Part shown: positions 27,837 to 37,715 of the stretch, one piece after another
Layout of the letters: each line of letters opens with the position of its first letter
Position numbering within the stretch: position 1 is the stretch's first letter
From: Prorocentrum cordatum
Lineage: Eukaryota > Sar > Dinophyceae > Prorocentrales > Prorocentraceae
Reading direction: 5' to 3'
DNA: 64,000 nucleotides
Assembly (NCBI GenBank): GCA_963575745.1
Contig: CAUYUJ010022504.1
Coordinates: 328,001 to 392,000, forward strand
The notes under the pieces: model-generated
What the model was told of the DNA's origin: nothing
Seen by the model: the letters and a program-made list of their open reading frames with translations, nothing else
Databases searched by the model: none
Made by a program: the position numbers and the translations under genes

Positions 27837-29957
27837 TCAAGCCTCTCTCCTCCTTCCCCGCCCACGACCCCACCCACTCCCACGACCACGACCCCGTCCC
27901 CCTCCCTCAGAAGGCTGCGGCTGGGGCAGGAAAATTACAGGTGTGTTTGGAAGTGATTCATGCGCATACGTGTGCACTCGATTCTGTAACGTGCCTAGAG
28001 CATCAGGGGCAACCACTCCCCTATCGATCAGTTCTCGAAGCCGATCCGATCGTCCAAGTGCCTCCCTCATGCGCCGTTGCCTATCAGTTTGCTGATCTCG
28101 CGCTCTAATGGCCCCTTCGGGGCCGGCCCTGGAAGATAACTCGCTCCCTCGAGGCTCAGAAGCTCCTCCATTGCCTCCCCCATGGCCTTCCCCAGCGGAG
28201 TCTCCCACGAGAAACTCATCAGAAGCGTGGCCTTCTGCGGTTCGCCCTCTGGTTTCTTCTGAAGCTTGAGGCGGGAATGGATGTGCCGCTGCGATCTGGA
28301 TGTGTGGTGGGCCGCGGGCTTTGAAATCTACTTCTTCTCCTTTCTGCTTGCGCTGGCGGAGGCGCTGGCTCTCTTGGTCGTAAGACTTCCCCGTCATGAT
28401 GAGGGCCGACGCGAGCCCGCCGCCAGCGAGAATGACGTAGCGCACGAACACCGTCGACGAGATTTCGGCCACCTCGCGGGTGACGCTCATGAGAAGCTGT
28501 GCGATGAGTGTGATGAGCTTCATCGGCGCGCCGCCGCCCTGCTTGAGCGTCTTGGCCTTGTCCTTGCCGCCGTCCTTGCCGCCCTTGCCGTCCTTGCCGT
28601 CCTGGGAGGTGTTGCCCTCCTCGCCCTGGCCTTGCGCTTGATCCCCTTGAACCACGCAGGAGATTCGAGCACCATCCTGTCCTCGGCGCTGCCCATGGCT
28701 GCTTGTCTGAAACGAGGTTTCAATCGGCACTGGGATGTGCGAGGTGAGGTGGGTGCACAAGTCGTCCAAGCTCGAGCCTTCATAATGGCAAACAGGGCAA
28801 ACCAAGGACTTCGGAACAGTAGCCACCGTCTGAAAGGTCGACGGACCTCGTGTCATACAATGGCCTCTCTCCATCGATCCCTGCAAGTGGCGGCCCGCAT
28901 TTGAGGTACAGGCGAAGACTTGGCGGCAGACAATGCACAAATTCGACGGGGTAAGGACGTGCGTCAGGTTGCGGATGCCGTGCACCCGCCTCATGTGATT
29001 CATAAGCTTACTGCGTGAAGAAAAAGCCTCCCCACAGACGCATCCATCTTCTTTCAGAATCTCGCAGGAGAAAAAGCCCTCGACCTCGGAACCGCTAGAC
29101 CCTCCGAGACTCTCAGGACCACCTTCATTCAAAGCCCCCAAATGACTAGATCTTGTGTAGTTGTCACCTGGAGGCGCGATCATCGTGGAAAAACAACGTA
29201 CTCGAATCTGAGAAACATCCAGAGCTGCGAACCCCGCCGCGATGTCCGCATCCTTAAACAAGCGTAAGTCACCAGCCAGATCCTCCAAGTCCCCATTTTC
29301 TATAATCTTCGAAGCGGAAACCAGATCATCTCTTACTTGTCGGACCCAGGGCGATGAGTACTGCGTAGGGCCCCCACCGAGGAGTTGAGGCCGATGTTTA
29401 TCCAGGGGCATTTCGCCAAATAGAGAGCATAAAACTTGAACATGGTTCTTATAATCACGAGCCCATCTCTGATAAAGTCGAAGGCGTCGTACGGACATTT
29501 CAATACTGCTAGGGGGCAACTTCCAAAAACTCAGAACCTGTGATGTACTCATACTCCGAATCTTGTCCTCCTCCCTCGTGCACGCCTTCCCCCTCATAGC
29601 TATCCTCCCCATCGCCGCCAGACCCCTGTCTAGTTTGTCGTAGTCGTTCTTACTAAGGATAAAAGCCTCCATGCCACTCAAGATAGTGTTCTGCGCGAAG
29701 CCAATGAGCAGAAGGCGAGTGAAGCGATAAGGGAGAGGGAGCGACCACACGCCCCCCAAACTGTGGAAGGAAACTCGCGCTGCCTGCAAACGTCGATCCA
29801 CCTCGTGAGAAGCGGCGTCTCGCATGACCAAGTGCGGGCCCAAGTAGCGCACAGCATCACGAGCCGTGCCCGAGAGAGATTCCGGATGATCACGGATATA
29901 TTGACGACTGGTATGACCCCCCGCAGAAAAAAATAACATAAACTCTTGCTTCTTCAT
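27837..29957 (-). CDS. LINE B C-terminal part: thumb, zinc fingers, RGG tail
   Basis: 706 codons. First about 280: thumb-like and helical sequence (MKKQEFMLFFSAGGHTSRQY). Then three Cys/His fingers: CVCGEAFSSRSKLMNHMRRV, CIVCRQVFACTSNAGRHL and CPVCHYEGSSLDDLCTHL. A Lys/Gly-rich stretch follows, then KLITLIAQLLMSVTREVAEI, a conserved segment also found in the LINE fragment at 52.2-52.8 kb. The end is GRGRGRGSGWGRGRGRRREA, an RGG-like nucleic-acid-binding tail. The fingers probably bind target DNA or element RNA. Confidence 0.8.
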   Translation of the reverse strand: MKKQEFMLFFSAGGHTSRQYIRDHPESLSGTARDAVRYLGPHLVMRDAASHEVDRRLQAARVSFHSLGGVWSLPLPYRFTRLLLIGFAQNTILSGMEAFILSKNDYDKLDRGLAAMGRIAMRGKACTREEDKIRSMSTSQVLSFWKLPPSSIEMSVRRLRLYQRWARDYKNHVQVLCSLFGEMPLDKHRPQLLGGGPTQYSSPWVRQVRDDLVSASKIIENGDLEDLAGDLRLFKDADIAAGFAALDVSQIRVRCFSTMIAPPGDNYTRSSHLGALNEGGPESLGGSSGSEVEGFFSCEILKEDGCVCGEAFSSRSKLMNHMRRVHGIRNLTHVLTPSNLCIVCRQVFACTSNAGRHLQGSMERGHCMTRGPSTFQTVATVPKSLVCPVCHYEGSSLDDLCTHLTSHIPVPIETSFQTSSHGQRRGQDGARISCVVQGDQAQGQGEEGNTSQDGKDGKGGKDGGKDKAKTLKQGGGAPMKLITLIAQLLMSVTREVAEISSTVFVRYVILAGGGLASALIMTGKSYDQESQRLRQRKQKGEEVDFKARGPPHIQIAAAHPFPPQASEETRGRTAEGHASDEFLVGDSAGEGHGGGNGGASEPRGSELSSRAGPEGAIRARDQQTDRQRRMREALGRSDRLRELIDRGVVAPDALGTLQNRVHTYAHESLPNTPVIFLPQPQPSEGGGRGRGRGSGWGRGRGRRREA

Positions 29958-29976
29958 GTTTTGCCCGAAACCATAT

Positions 29977-31263
29977 TCAAGAAGATGTGTTCAGCAAATC
30001 ATCAGACAAACTTAGCTTCTGAAGGAATTGACCCAAGGTAGTGTTCGGGCTGGCCAGGACGAACTTATGCAAATCGTCGGCATACTTCATTAGAGAGAGG
30101 TCTGCCCTGATGTCGCCCCAGGCCGATACAAGCTCCTTCGCACACATATCCTCCTTTACCGAATCAAGACCCCAAGACAGGATGGGACGGGTAAACGTGT
30201 TCAAGAACATAGTGACAATGAACGGGTCCCCCATTGTACCACCCTGCCTCGGCCTAACCACCAACTCACCCGTGCTGGACGGAAGTACAATTACAGAGTT
30301 ATGATAACGTTGCTTGCATAGCTCAACGTTGCGCTCGTGGCAGTGGAGGACAACCGAGGAATCCATCTCATCATGAGTAGTGCTCGCGAAAGCGTTCGAT
30401 AAATCTTTACAGCATGCGCAATGCGTACGACTCGCTGCCCTCATCCTCCACATTGTGTTCATCGAGATCATCACCGCCTCCTCCCTCCTCCTTCCCGATA
30501 CAAAGCCGTGGTCCTGCACCGTGGGGGATGGGCGAATCTTCTTAGCGTAGAAACCCTTCCCCACCGCCGGGAGGATGTGCACAACTCGCTTCCCGAGAGG
30601 TCCTGCTTTATGCGATTTATGAAGTGCAGCAGCTTGGCTTTTGTGCCAATAGAGGGGTGTAAGTTGATGCCGTCGTACCTTTTGCAACCCCACGGACAAG
30701 AGGAACCAAAACGTTCTATTATCAGGCGGCGATATATCTAGACCGAGACCGAACTTGCCCTGCACCCGCCACTTGGGGAAAAGAGCCATATGCCACAACT
30801 CCAGTGGCGCTGTGCCTTCAGGAACAGTCTTACGCTTCGGGGCGGAAACCATGTACTTACGGAGATCCTTTAGGTCCTGGGAGGCGGCCTCCACCGATTC
30901 AGTGTCAGCAGGGTCGTAGTCGTAACTAGGTCCCTCCCGATCGAGTCTCCATCGATCCCACTCAAGCGTCTCCACCTGCATCCCCCCTTCAGCACCTGGA
31001 CGGCGCCATACATCTAACCATTCAGAAGAAGTTGGGAGAGAACTGCAAGCCAGGCGGGCATCCCTTCGCTTCGGCCCGAACCGACAGCGAGCCGCCCGCC
31101 TAGATGCTGTCATAGCCTCCGCAGTTCTACGTCTTTGCCAGCACTCTGCAGCTTCTTCTACAAGGCGGGCCCTGTGCCGACGCAGACAACGACGCTGTTC
31201 ACGCTGGAGCTCCGACGAGAGCTTCTTCAACTCTGCATCAACCTCCTCGCAAAAAAACCTCAA
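29977..31263 (-). CDS. LINE B reverse transcriptase
   Basis: Continues from the endonuclease after the T7 run (RFFCEEVDAELKKL). An Arg-rich helical linker precedes the palm. RT motifs: VVHILPAVGKGFY, ACCKDLSNAFAST (motif A, Asp), RQGGTMGDPFIV (motif B) and LMKYADDLHKFV (motif C, YADD). It ends DDLLNTSS with a stop; one extra nucleotide near 29988 explains the change to LLEYGFGQNMKKQEF in the next part. Confidence 0.9.
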   Translation of the reverse strand: MRFFCEEVDAELKKLSSELQREQRRCLRRHRARLVEEAAECWQRRRTAEAMTASRRAARCRFGPKRRDARLACSSLPTSSEWLDVWRRPGAEGGMQVETLEWDRWRLDREGPSYDYDPADTESVEAASQDLKDLRKYMVSAPKRKTVPEGTAPLELWHMALFPKWRVQGKFGLGLDISPPDNRTFWFLLSVGLQKVRRHQLTPLYWHKSQAAALHKSHKAGPLGKRVVHILPAVGKGFYAKKIRPSPTVQDHGFVSGRRREEAVMISMNTMWRMRAASRTHCACCKDLSNAFASTTHDEMDSSVVLHCHERNVELCKQRYHNSVIVLPSSTGELVVRPRQGGTMGDPFIVTMFLNTFTRPILSWGLDSVKEDMCAKELVSAWGDIRADLSLMKYADDLHKFVLASPNTTLGQFLQKLSLSDDLLNTSS

Positions 31264-32479
31264 GCGCAGACTCCGTGACAGCCATCACGGTGCCCGATCT
31301 CTGCACCGTAGCTTTCAATTTCTGCCCCCGAAGCTCGACTCGACGCCGAAGCAACTCACGACGACGCCGACACTCCATCGCACGTTCGGGTCGAATCGAG
31401 TTGTCCTTAAGGAAGTGTTGTTCACCTGCACTCACCAGAGAAGCCTCCAGAAATTCAAAAATAGTATCGGGAGGAGCATGGTCTCGTAGGTATACAATAT
31501 CTGCCGCCGACGCTGATACATTCAAGTCCCTAATAAAATCCCACCTCCCCTTCCCATTCCGAAGACTCTCCATCATCACATCATGATTCCATCTTCGACG
31601 ATCATCTGGAGCACGCAATTGCCCGCCTTTATTATATCGCAAGCTCAGCGACACTGGGAGGTGATCACGAGGGGGTGCACCTTTGATCGGCTGGAACTTC
31701 GCCCCCAGCTTTCGGAGGGGGTTGCAGTGAGTCACCTGATCTAGAAGTCCCCGAGGAAGACAAACGTAATCTATGCGACTAGAGCTGTGGTTGCCGAAAA
31801 ACGTCATTTCCACCCGAGAACGGGTATTTGCAGCAAACATATGATGACGCTCCAGAAGCTCCCGAAAACCTTCGCCAGCTCCCCCAGGAAGCTTTTCAAC
31901 AGTAGAGGTCCCAACAGCACTACTCTCGAAGTCCTGGAAAGACCCTTTGTGCATCCGCCCCCCCAAGCCGTCGTTGATGTCCGCGTACACAAACGGAACA
32001 CACCGCACAGGAAGACTCCCCAGAACCGAATCCAGCCAAGAGTTCAGAATCTTCACTGTCTGGAAGTACCCAGCACGCTTCTTGTTACGAGACTTGGAGG
32101 GGATGGGCGGGTAGTAGAGGCAGACGGCACACAGATCAGCAGGACCGTGTTTTACCCGAACAGCAAGGGCCCGTCCAGGGGCCAACTCAGGACTGCCCCA
32201 GATCTGCTTTACATCTTCTTCCCGAAAATGAGGTCCAAAGGCCACCAGGGTCCCGCAGCTGTTGTTAGAATACGGAGCCTCGCTGTAGGGAGCCTCGTAC
32301 TGCAGCCGCCCGTCCGCCCACCGCCGCAGTGCCTGCGCGCCGCGGAGGGGCGTATTGGACTTCGTACCCGCCAACAGGAGCACGTCATAGTTTCTGGTCT
32401 CATCCAAGATCTCACTGAGGCGATCCCCAGTCGCCCACATGGGATTGTAGCCGAGAACTCGAAGCGAAAGCTCAGACAT
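31238..32479 (-). CDS. LINE B endonuclease domain
   Basis: From ATG 32479 (MSELSLRVLGYNPMWATGD). Endonuclease motifs: VLGYNPMWA, DVLLLAGTKS, VCLYYPPI, FVYADINDGLG (Asp-x-Asn), SSSRIDYVCLP and PRDHLPVSLSL (Asp-His). The Glu of the usual Q-E-T motif is not evident (AGTKS), as in some other LINE endonucleases. A linker follows to AVTESALEVF, where a T7 run shifts the frame and the RT part begins. Confidence 0.85.
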   Translation of the reverse strand: MSELSLRVLGYNPMWATGDRLSEILDETRNYDVLLLAGTKSNTPLRGAQALRRWADGRLQYEAPYSEAPYSNNSCGTLVAFGPHFREEDVKQIWGSPELAPGRALAVRVKHGPADLCAVCLYYPPIPSKSRNKKRAGYFQTVKILNSWLDSVLGSLPVRCVPFVYADINDGLGGRMHKGSFQDFESSAVGTSTVEKLPGGAGEGFRELLERHHMFAANTRSRVEMTFFGNHSSSRIDYVCLPRGLLDQVTHCNPLRKLGAKFQPIKGAPPRDHLPVSLSLRYNKGGQLRAPDDRRRWNHDVMMESLRNGKGRWDFIRDLNVSASAADIVYLRDHAPPDTIFEFLEASLVSAGEQHFLKDNSIRPERAMECRRRRELLRRRVELRGQKLKATVQRSGTVMAVTESALEVFLRGG

Positions 32480-32610
32480 GAATCCCCACCAGCAGAGGAC
32501 CCTCGCGAACATGGGGTGGGCGAGGAGCGATGGCAGAAACCGAAGGTGCGATGTTTCCGCCCGACAAGCCCGAGTCTGTGTCCCTTGGGCCCAGGGGCTT
32601 GGTACGGGGA

Positions 32611-33075
32611 CGAGAAGGAGGAGGAGGAGGAGGAGGGGGTGGCAGGAGGAGGCGGCAGGAGGAGGAGGAGGAGGAGGAGGTGGAGGAGGAGGAGGGACAG
32701 CTTGTCTTACAACCGAATGGGCGCTCCTCTCCCCGGCGTGAGCGCCGCCCGCCCGGCTCGGCGCCTGTCGGGCAGCTGCCCTGGCGGGCCCCTGCGGCGC
32801 CGCGCGGGGCGCGGCTGCCCTGGCGCAGGGCATCCTCCTCCTCCTCCTGCCGCCTCCTCCTGCTTCCTCCTCCTCCTCCTCCTCCTCCTCCTCCTTTCCT
32901 CCTCCTCCTCCTCCTTTCCTCCTCCTCCTGCCGCCTCCTGCTGCCGCCCCCTCCTCCTCCTCCTCCTCCTCCTCCTCCTCCTCCTCCTCCTCCTCCTCCC
33001 CCTCCTCCTCCTCCTCCTCCTCCTCCTCCTCCTCCTCCTCCTCCTCCTCCTCCTCCTCACCGTACTCACCGTACT
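32611..33075. repeat. (GAG)n and (CTC)n microsatellites in inverted arrangement
   Basis: GAG at 32611-32697 and CTC at 32830-33058 flank about 130 bp of unique GC-rich DNA, mirroring the arrangement at 21.4-21.9 kb. Confidence 0.9.
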
Positions 33076-33129
33076 CACCGTCCTCCTCCTATCTCCTCGG
33101 TCGAAACCGCTGGGGGTCGACGTCATGAA

Positions 33130-33300
33130 AAAATCATGATGTCGGGGTCTGGGATACGCCCCCGGAAGTCTCGACCCGTTCCCCATGGACCGGCTTTTCA
33201 CCCTGAGTCGTTTCTTGACGGCCCCGGGGCCCGGCGAGGGCCGCCAGAGGCCGAAACTCGAGAAAAACCTCCCGTCGTGATTTTTTCAACGCGTCGGAGG
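33130..33300 (-). mobile_element. R3 TIR element
   Basis: Contains GGTCTGGGATACGCCCCCGG, CGACCCGTTCCCCATGGACC, TCCTTGACGG-like and GGCCCGGCGAGGGCCGCCAG, ending CCCGTCGTGATTTTTTC. It is in opposite orientation to the copy at 33595-33740. Confidence 0.7.
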
Positions 33301-33339
33301 TCTGGGTACCTTATATACGGCTGCCCCCGGAGTCTCCAC

Positions 33340-33556
33340 CGTGCCGACAGCTTGGGCGCGCGCCTTTGGCCCAGCGGCCCGGCGAACGCCCGCCCGCCGC
33401 TGCCGGAGCGGGCGGGCCCCGCCGTGGCCGGCCCGAGCAGGCGGCGGCCCAGGGCGGCGCCCAGCAGCGGCAGCCGGCGGGCGCCGCCGCGCGCATGGCT
33501 CGGCCGCTTGCTGCCGCACGCCATGGGCCAGCCAGGCGCCTCCAGGAGAGCAGATA
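33340..33556 (-). CDS. Candidate host exon with N-terminal targeting-like sequence
   Basis: Minus strand, after acceptor-like CTCCTGGAG, reads APGWPMACGSKRPSHARG and continues Arg/Ala/Leu/Gly-rich without acidic residues for about 55 codons, like an organelle transit peptide. It is enclosed by two oppositely oriented R3 elements. No domain is recognised and GC-rich DNA yields such frames by chance, so this is tentative. Confidence 0.25.
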
Positions 33557-33594
33557 TTGCACTTTTGAGGCAAGGCGTTGAAAGAAGCAGGACG

Positions 33595-33740
33595 GGGGTG
33601 TTTCTCTCGATGTTCGGCCTCTGGCGGCCCTCGCCGGGCCCCGGGACCGTCAAAAAACGACTCAGGATGAAAAGCTGGTCCTGGGGAACGGGTCGAGACT
33701 TCTGGGGGCCCCGCATTGAAAAAATCACGACATCGGATCT
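33595..33740 (+). mobile_element. R3 TIR element
   Basis: GGCGGCCCTCGCCGGGCCCC, GACCGTCAAAAAACGACTCA, GGATGAAAAGCTGGTCCTGG and GGTCGAGACTTCTGGGGGCC in order, as in copies at 37545, 46130, 58440 and 63820. Confidence 0.75.
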
Positions 33741-34020
33741 CTGGGAACCCAGATCAGTGGATGGTTTTCGCTGAGGAGATCGACCGGGAACCCGGGAGCC
33801 CGGCAACCCAAGACCCACCGAAATCGGCCCGGAGAACCAACAACCGGGCACCTGGGAACCCGGAACCGGGAACCCGGCCGCCCAGCCTGCAGGCTGGGCG
33901 GCCGGGTTCCCGGTTTGCTAACTTTGGTAGCATGCTACTAACATCGGCGGGAAACTTTCGCCGAATCTTTCAGCTGCCAGAAAAGGACCCCTGCAGTGCA
34001 AGCACTGATCGGGGAACCAT
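33738..34020 (+). repeat. R8 family repeat
   Basis: GTGGATGGTTTTCGCTGAGG, then GATCGACCGGGAACCCGGGA, ACCGAAATCGGCCCGGA, CGGCGGGAAACTTTCGCC and CAGTGCAAGCACTGATCGGG. The same order occurs at 47028-47245 and 58612-58826. Confidence 0.8.
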
Positions 34021-34038
34021 GGCATGAGCATGCTCCTG

Positions 34039-34177
34039 CGGAGGTCCGCGCGGACTGCTCGGATCGGTGCTGCATGGGGCCCCCTGGCGGGGCCTCCCGC
34101 GCCGCCCCCGGCGCGCTCCGCGCGCCGGGGAGGGGGGCCCAACGCCCATCCTAGAGATCCGCGCGGACCTCCGAAAG
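34039..34177 (+). mobile_element. R2 TIR element copy 1
   Basis: Starts CGGAGGTCCGCGCGGACTGC and ends ATCCGCGCGGACCTCCGAAA, an inverted repeat of about 20 bp. A second inner GC-rich hairpin (CCCCCTGGCGGGGCC … GGGGGGCCC) is present. Intron-forming relatives lie at 43601-43770 and 44026-44166. Confidence 0.8.
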
Positions 34178-34187
34178 TTCACGTGTA

Positions 34188-34371
34188 CCCGTCGGTCGCC
34201 AGAAGCAGGCAGAAGCGCGAAGTAGGAAGGCGTTGGAAGTAGATTCGATTGGGCTCCCGCACGCCCCCTGAAGAGGAGGGAAGAAGGAAGCCAGTCGATC
34301 CTTGAAGTAGGAAGGCACCCAGATCAGATTGGGCTCTGGGAATCCAAGAATACCAAAATCAACCACCGATG
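34188..34371 (+). mobile_element. R7 TIR element copy 2
   Basis: CCCGTCGGTCGCCAGAAGCA to AATCAACCACCGATG; interior GCGAAGTAGGAAGGCGTTGG is shared with 49029-49211. Confidence 0.65.
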
Positions 34372-34389
34372 TGTCTGTCCTTGTCTGCT

Positions 34390-34548
34390 TGAGGTCGGGC
34401 ATGTCCACCTACAGGCGGTGTTGGACGAAAAATAAAACATACTCAACGAATATTTTGAAAAATGCTCAGCAATCCTAAAAGATCTGTCCCAGACTATTGT
34501 TGGACTACTTTTGAATCTTCCTCCTGGAGAGGGACAGGCCCGACATAA
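34390..34548 (+). mobile_element. R1 MITE copy 6
   Basis: Ends TGAGGTCGGGCATGTCCACC and GGGACAGGCCCGACATAA. Target duplication TGTCTGCT/TGTTTGCT (7 of 8). Confidence 0.9.
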
Positions 34549-34647
34549 TGTTTGCTCCCCGAGCCTGGGCAGCTGGCGGGCGACGCGGCCAGGCCCAGGG
34601 CCCGTGCCGGAGCCACAATGGCTTCACGAGCCCGCCCCCCCCTCGAT

Positions 34648-34918
34648 GGGGCTCCTCCTCCTCCTCCTCCTCTCTCCTCCTCCTCCTCCCCCTCCTCCTC
34701 CTCTCTCCTCCTCCTCGTCCTCCTCCTCCTCCTCCTCCTCGTCCTCCTCCTCGTCCTCGTCCTCCTCCTCCTCCTTCTCGTCCTCGTCCTCGTCCTCCCT
34801 CCTCCTCCTCCTCCTCCTCCTCCTCCTCCTCCTCCTCCTCCTCCTCCTCCTCCCTCCTCCTCCTCCCCCTCCTCCTCCTCCTCCTCCTCCTCCTCCTCCT
34901 CAACCTCCTCAACCTCCT
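34648..34918. repeat. (CTC)n/(CTCGTC)n microsatellite
   Basis: About 270 bp of CTC with CTCGTC variants. Confidence 0.95.
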
Positions 34919-34919
34919 C

Positions 34920-35166
34920 TGGCTCTGGATCCGCCGCACTTTGGTTGGCTTTCCGACTTGGAATCGTGTCGGACATGCTCCCAGACGATGCGAAATAAGC
35001 CAGAACTTTCCGCCTGAGGAAAGCAGGGCGCATATTTCCGCAAGGGTATAGCGGAATCCACGACGGCAAAGAAGGGCGGAAATCGGTATCGCAGGAGCTT
35101 GAAAAGTAGGGCGGGGGTTTTCGCCCTGCTTGCGAAATCGCCCAAAGTGCTGCGGACCCAGAGCCA
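34920..35166 (-). mobile_element. R5 TIR element copy 1
   Basis: TGGCTCTGGATCCGCCGCAC at one end, GTGCTGCGGACCCAGAGCCA at the other, inverted. The interior repeats TTTCCGCCC/GGGCGGAAAT words, as in 48142-48382. Confidence 0.75.
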
Positions 35167-36690
35167 GGGCTGGCCCCACCTCCTGGCGTTATGAAGAAAT
35201 CACGACGGGAGGCTTCGGGCTAATTTCGGGACCGGCAGAAAACCAACAGGCTGAGGAACGAGCCGTCCTGGAGAAGGGGTCCAGACATCTGGTGGTCCGC
35301 CCTATGCAACAAAACAAAAAAACACACGACGTCGGCGTTCCAAGAGCGGCGCACATGGCCAGATCCGCGCCTTCCTGGTCTGGGTTCTGGGGCGCGGGAT
35401 CCCACGGATGCGCGGTCGCACGTGGAGACTTCTCAGTCTCGCGGGGCACCCGCGCCCCACACGCTGCACGGGGTCGTGGCCCAGGGAGCCCGCCCGCGAG
35501 GCCGTGGACGTGGACCCGTGCCATGGCTCGGGCGCCCCTTCCCCGTGCCTGCTTGCGGCTTCGTGCGTTCAGCTGTTCGCCGCGTGGTCCGAGGTGCTCC
35601 TCGGTGGCCCTCGCCAGACAAAACGCACGCGTCCCGCCCAAAACGCGGCTGCTTTGCAGCCCCCGCTGCACCTGGGGCAGGGGGCAGGAAACGACGAGTG
35701 AGCGGGGGGGGGGGCCGAGCTGGGCGCCGGAAGCCGCGCTCGGCATGAGGCAAGCGGGTCCTGGAGGGGAGGGGCCCCGGATGTTGTCTCGCCATGTTCG
35801 GGCCCCTGGCCCTGGGGCCGCCACAGAACAGCTCGCCCCCTCCTTCATCGGGATGGCCTCGAGGCATACACCAGGTCGTCTGGTCGTTCGCCAGCTCAAC
35901 GGGCCCAAGCCGCGTGGTCGGTGAGGACTCCGAAGAGCGTCTCGTGTGCTCCCGAGTGGCTCTCGCGTGCGAGGCGGACCCTGGGGGTCCCAGGAGAGAG
36001 CGATGGTACCCCAGGGGCACTGCAGGATCGTGCGTCCCGTCGAGACGACGGCGCAAGACTGCGCCGAGAAGCAGGCAAGATGACAGAACGAGGATCCAAG
36101 ACGAGTGCGTACAAAACTGCCACGGTGACTCTGAATACTGCCCACGATGCCAACGAGCGGCCCTAATGGTGGGCAGGAGTGGTCCCAAGAGAGGCAACCC
36201 ATTACATCGACCATAACATAGGACGCGGGTGACCACAATGGTGGAGATAAGCACCCCGTATCTGTTTCTCATGCACGGAAGCAACAACGGCAGCAAGGGG
36301 AGGAGGCAGAGCAGGATGACGAGGAGAAACCAGATGAGGACAAAGTGAAGAAGCGGAAGAAGGGGGAACGCGTGCAGCGCGCACACATGTACAGCTTTTG
36401 GCGCCATGAAGATTCCATCATGCACGCAGCCTAGCGGCGTGATGCTACAAGGCAGTGGCATGCATGGCCACTGTGAATGCGCAGGCGACTCGCTGTGAGA
36501 AAAGAGGGCGGAAGAAGAGAAGGGAGCAGGGAGGATGACGAGAAGGCAAAGAGGAGGAAGGAATGAAGGAGAAGACGACGACGACAACGACGAGGTGCAC
36601 GAGAAGAAAGAGGAGGAACGCTTGGGCCGTCTTTTGTTAACCGTTGCTTAGGCGAGGTCAGTAGGCTCCAGAGGAGGCCACGTTTTCTAC
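35167..36690. other. No gene recognised
   Basis: An R3-like arm may be present at 35185-35290 (AATCACGACGGGAGGC). The rest has long but featureless frames on both strands. 36.24-36.65 kb is A/G-rich with AGGAGGA words. Confidence 0.5.
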
Positions 36691-36699
36691 AAGAAGAAA

Positions 36700-36823
36700 A
36701 TTCAAAAATAGTCCAAACATAGTCCGGGGGCGCTTTTGAGAACTTCGTGATCATTTGGGAATATGTTCTGACTATTTTTATGTTTCGTCCGAAATCCCCC
36801 CGTAGGAAGACAGGCCCGACTGA
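36700..36823 (+). mobile_element. R1 MITE copy 7, right part only
   Basis: TCAAAAATAGTCCAAACATA to GAAGACAGGCCCGACTGA. A convincing left terminus was not found. Confidence 0.6.
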
Positions 36824-36833
36824 AGGCTACGTA

Positions 36834-37013
36834 CCGTCGGGGCGTTGACCTAAGGAACCCTAAATAAGGAACGAAACCATTTTTCCCATAAGTGAACCTT
36901 CGATTTCCGATCGAAAGCATAAGGAAAGCCTGAGGCAAGCTGTGAAACACTTCCAAGGAACACGGAGCCCCTCCCCAACGAAAAGGGTTCCTTCTTCAGG
37001 GCCCCGACTGTAG
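36834..37013 (+). mobile_element. R6 TIR element copy 1
   Basis: GTCGGGGCGTTGACCTAAGG … AGGGCCCCGACTGTAG. Interior shared with 48804-48983, including CACGGAGCCCCTCCCCAACG. Confidence 0.75.
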
Positions 37014-37180
37014 GAGGCTATCCGTCCGACTCCGGAACCCCTGAGGCCACTCCTCGTCTCTTCGCCCGTCCGTCCCCTGGACCCCCCCTGAGTCGTCCGA
37101 CTCCGGAAAATCCTGCACAGATAGGGGGCTACTCGTGAACGTCTCGCTCTCGCTCCCGCCGACCTTCCGCCGACCTTCCC

Positions 37181-37342
37181 TGTAAGTCTGGCCTGTCCTC
37201 CTACAGGGGGATCTTGGACGAAGAATGAGAAATACCCAAAACATGCCGCAGACTGGTCTCAAAACATCGTCAGACATCGTCCCCCGACTATGTTTGGACT
37301 ATCTTTGCATTTTCCTCCTGCAGAGGGACAGGCCCAACTTAA
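37181..37342 (+). mobile_element. R1 MITE copy 8
   Basis: TGTAAGTCTGGCCTGTCCTC and GGGACAGGCCCAACTTAA; perfect 8-bp duplication ACCTTCCC at 37173-37180 and 37343-37350. Confidence 0.92.
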
Positions 37343-37544
37343 ACCTTCCCCCCTTGGCTTCCGCCAGCTCGAGCTGCTGCCGCTTCCCTTCCGCCAGCCT
37401 GGCCGCCGGCGTTCCGCCGCCGCCTCCCGCCGAGAGAGCAGGGGGCGCGCCAGGGGCAAGGACCCTTTGCCTGGAGCGGCCCAGCCGGCGGCGGGGGGAG
37501 GGGGGGGAGGCTGCAGGACCGAAGGGGGATGGAGGAAAACCCAA

Positions 37545-37715
37545 ACACGATCGCGTCGTAAAAAAGTCAGGACGGCAATTGTTCGCTACTTTTGGCCCCT
37601 GGGGGCCCTCGCCGGGTCCTCGGGCCGTCCAAAAGCGACGCAGGATGAAAAACCGGCCCCGGCGAAGTGGTCGGGGCTTCTTGGGACGCCGTCCTGAAAA
37701 ACCCAAGACGTCGCA
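37545..37715 (+). mobile_element. R3 TIR element
   Basis: ACGATCGCGTCGTAAAAAAG then TCAGGACGGCAATTG, the GGGGGCCCTCGCCGGGTCC centre, and CCGTCCTGAAAAACCCAAGA at the end; TCAGGACGG is the inverted terminus. Confidence 0.8.

Larger units (their letters stand above)
27837..32479 (-). mobile_element. LINE B: non-LTR retrotransposon
   Basis: A minus-strand element with AP endonuclease, RT and a long zinc-finger C-terminus in order, split by two frame changes (T7 on the coding strand at 31257-31251, and about 29988). No ORF1 lies upstream, where R3 copies and CTC repeats begin, so the copy is probably 5'-truncated or ORF1 is lost. True termini are not visible. It differs clearly from LINE A in RT type (YADD) and lacks RNase H. 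Confidence 0.9.

Noticed and set aside
35130-36590. Long frames (up to 380 codons) on both strands
   Set aside because: GC-rich DNA with few stops; no conserved motif, no consistent splice sites.
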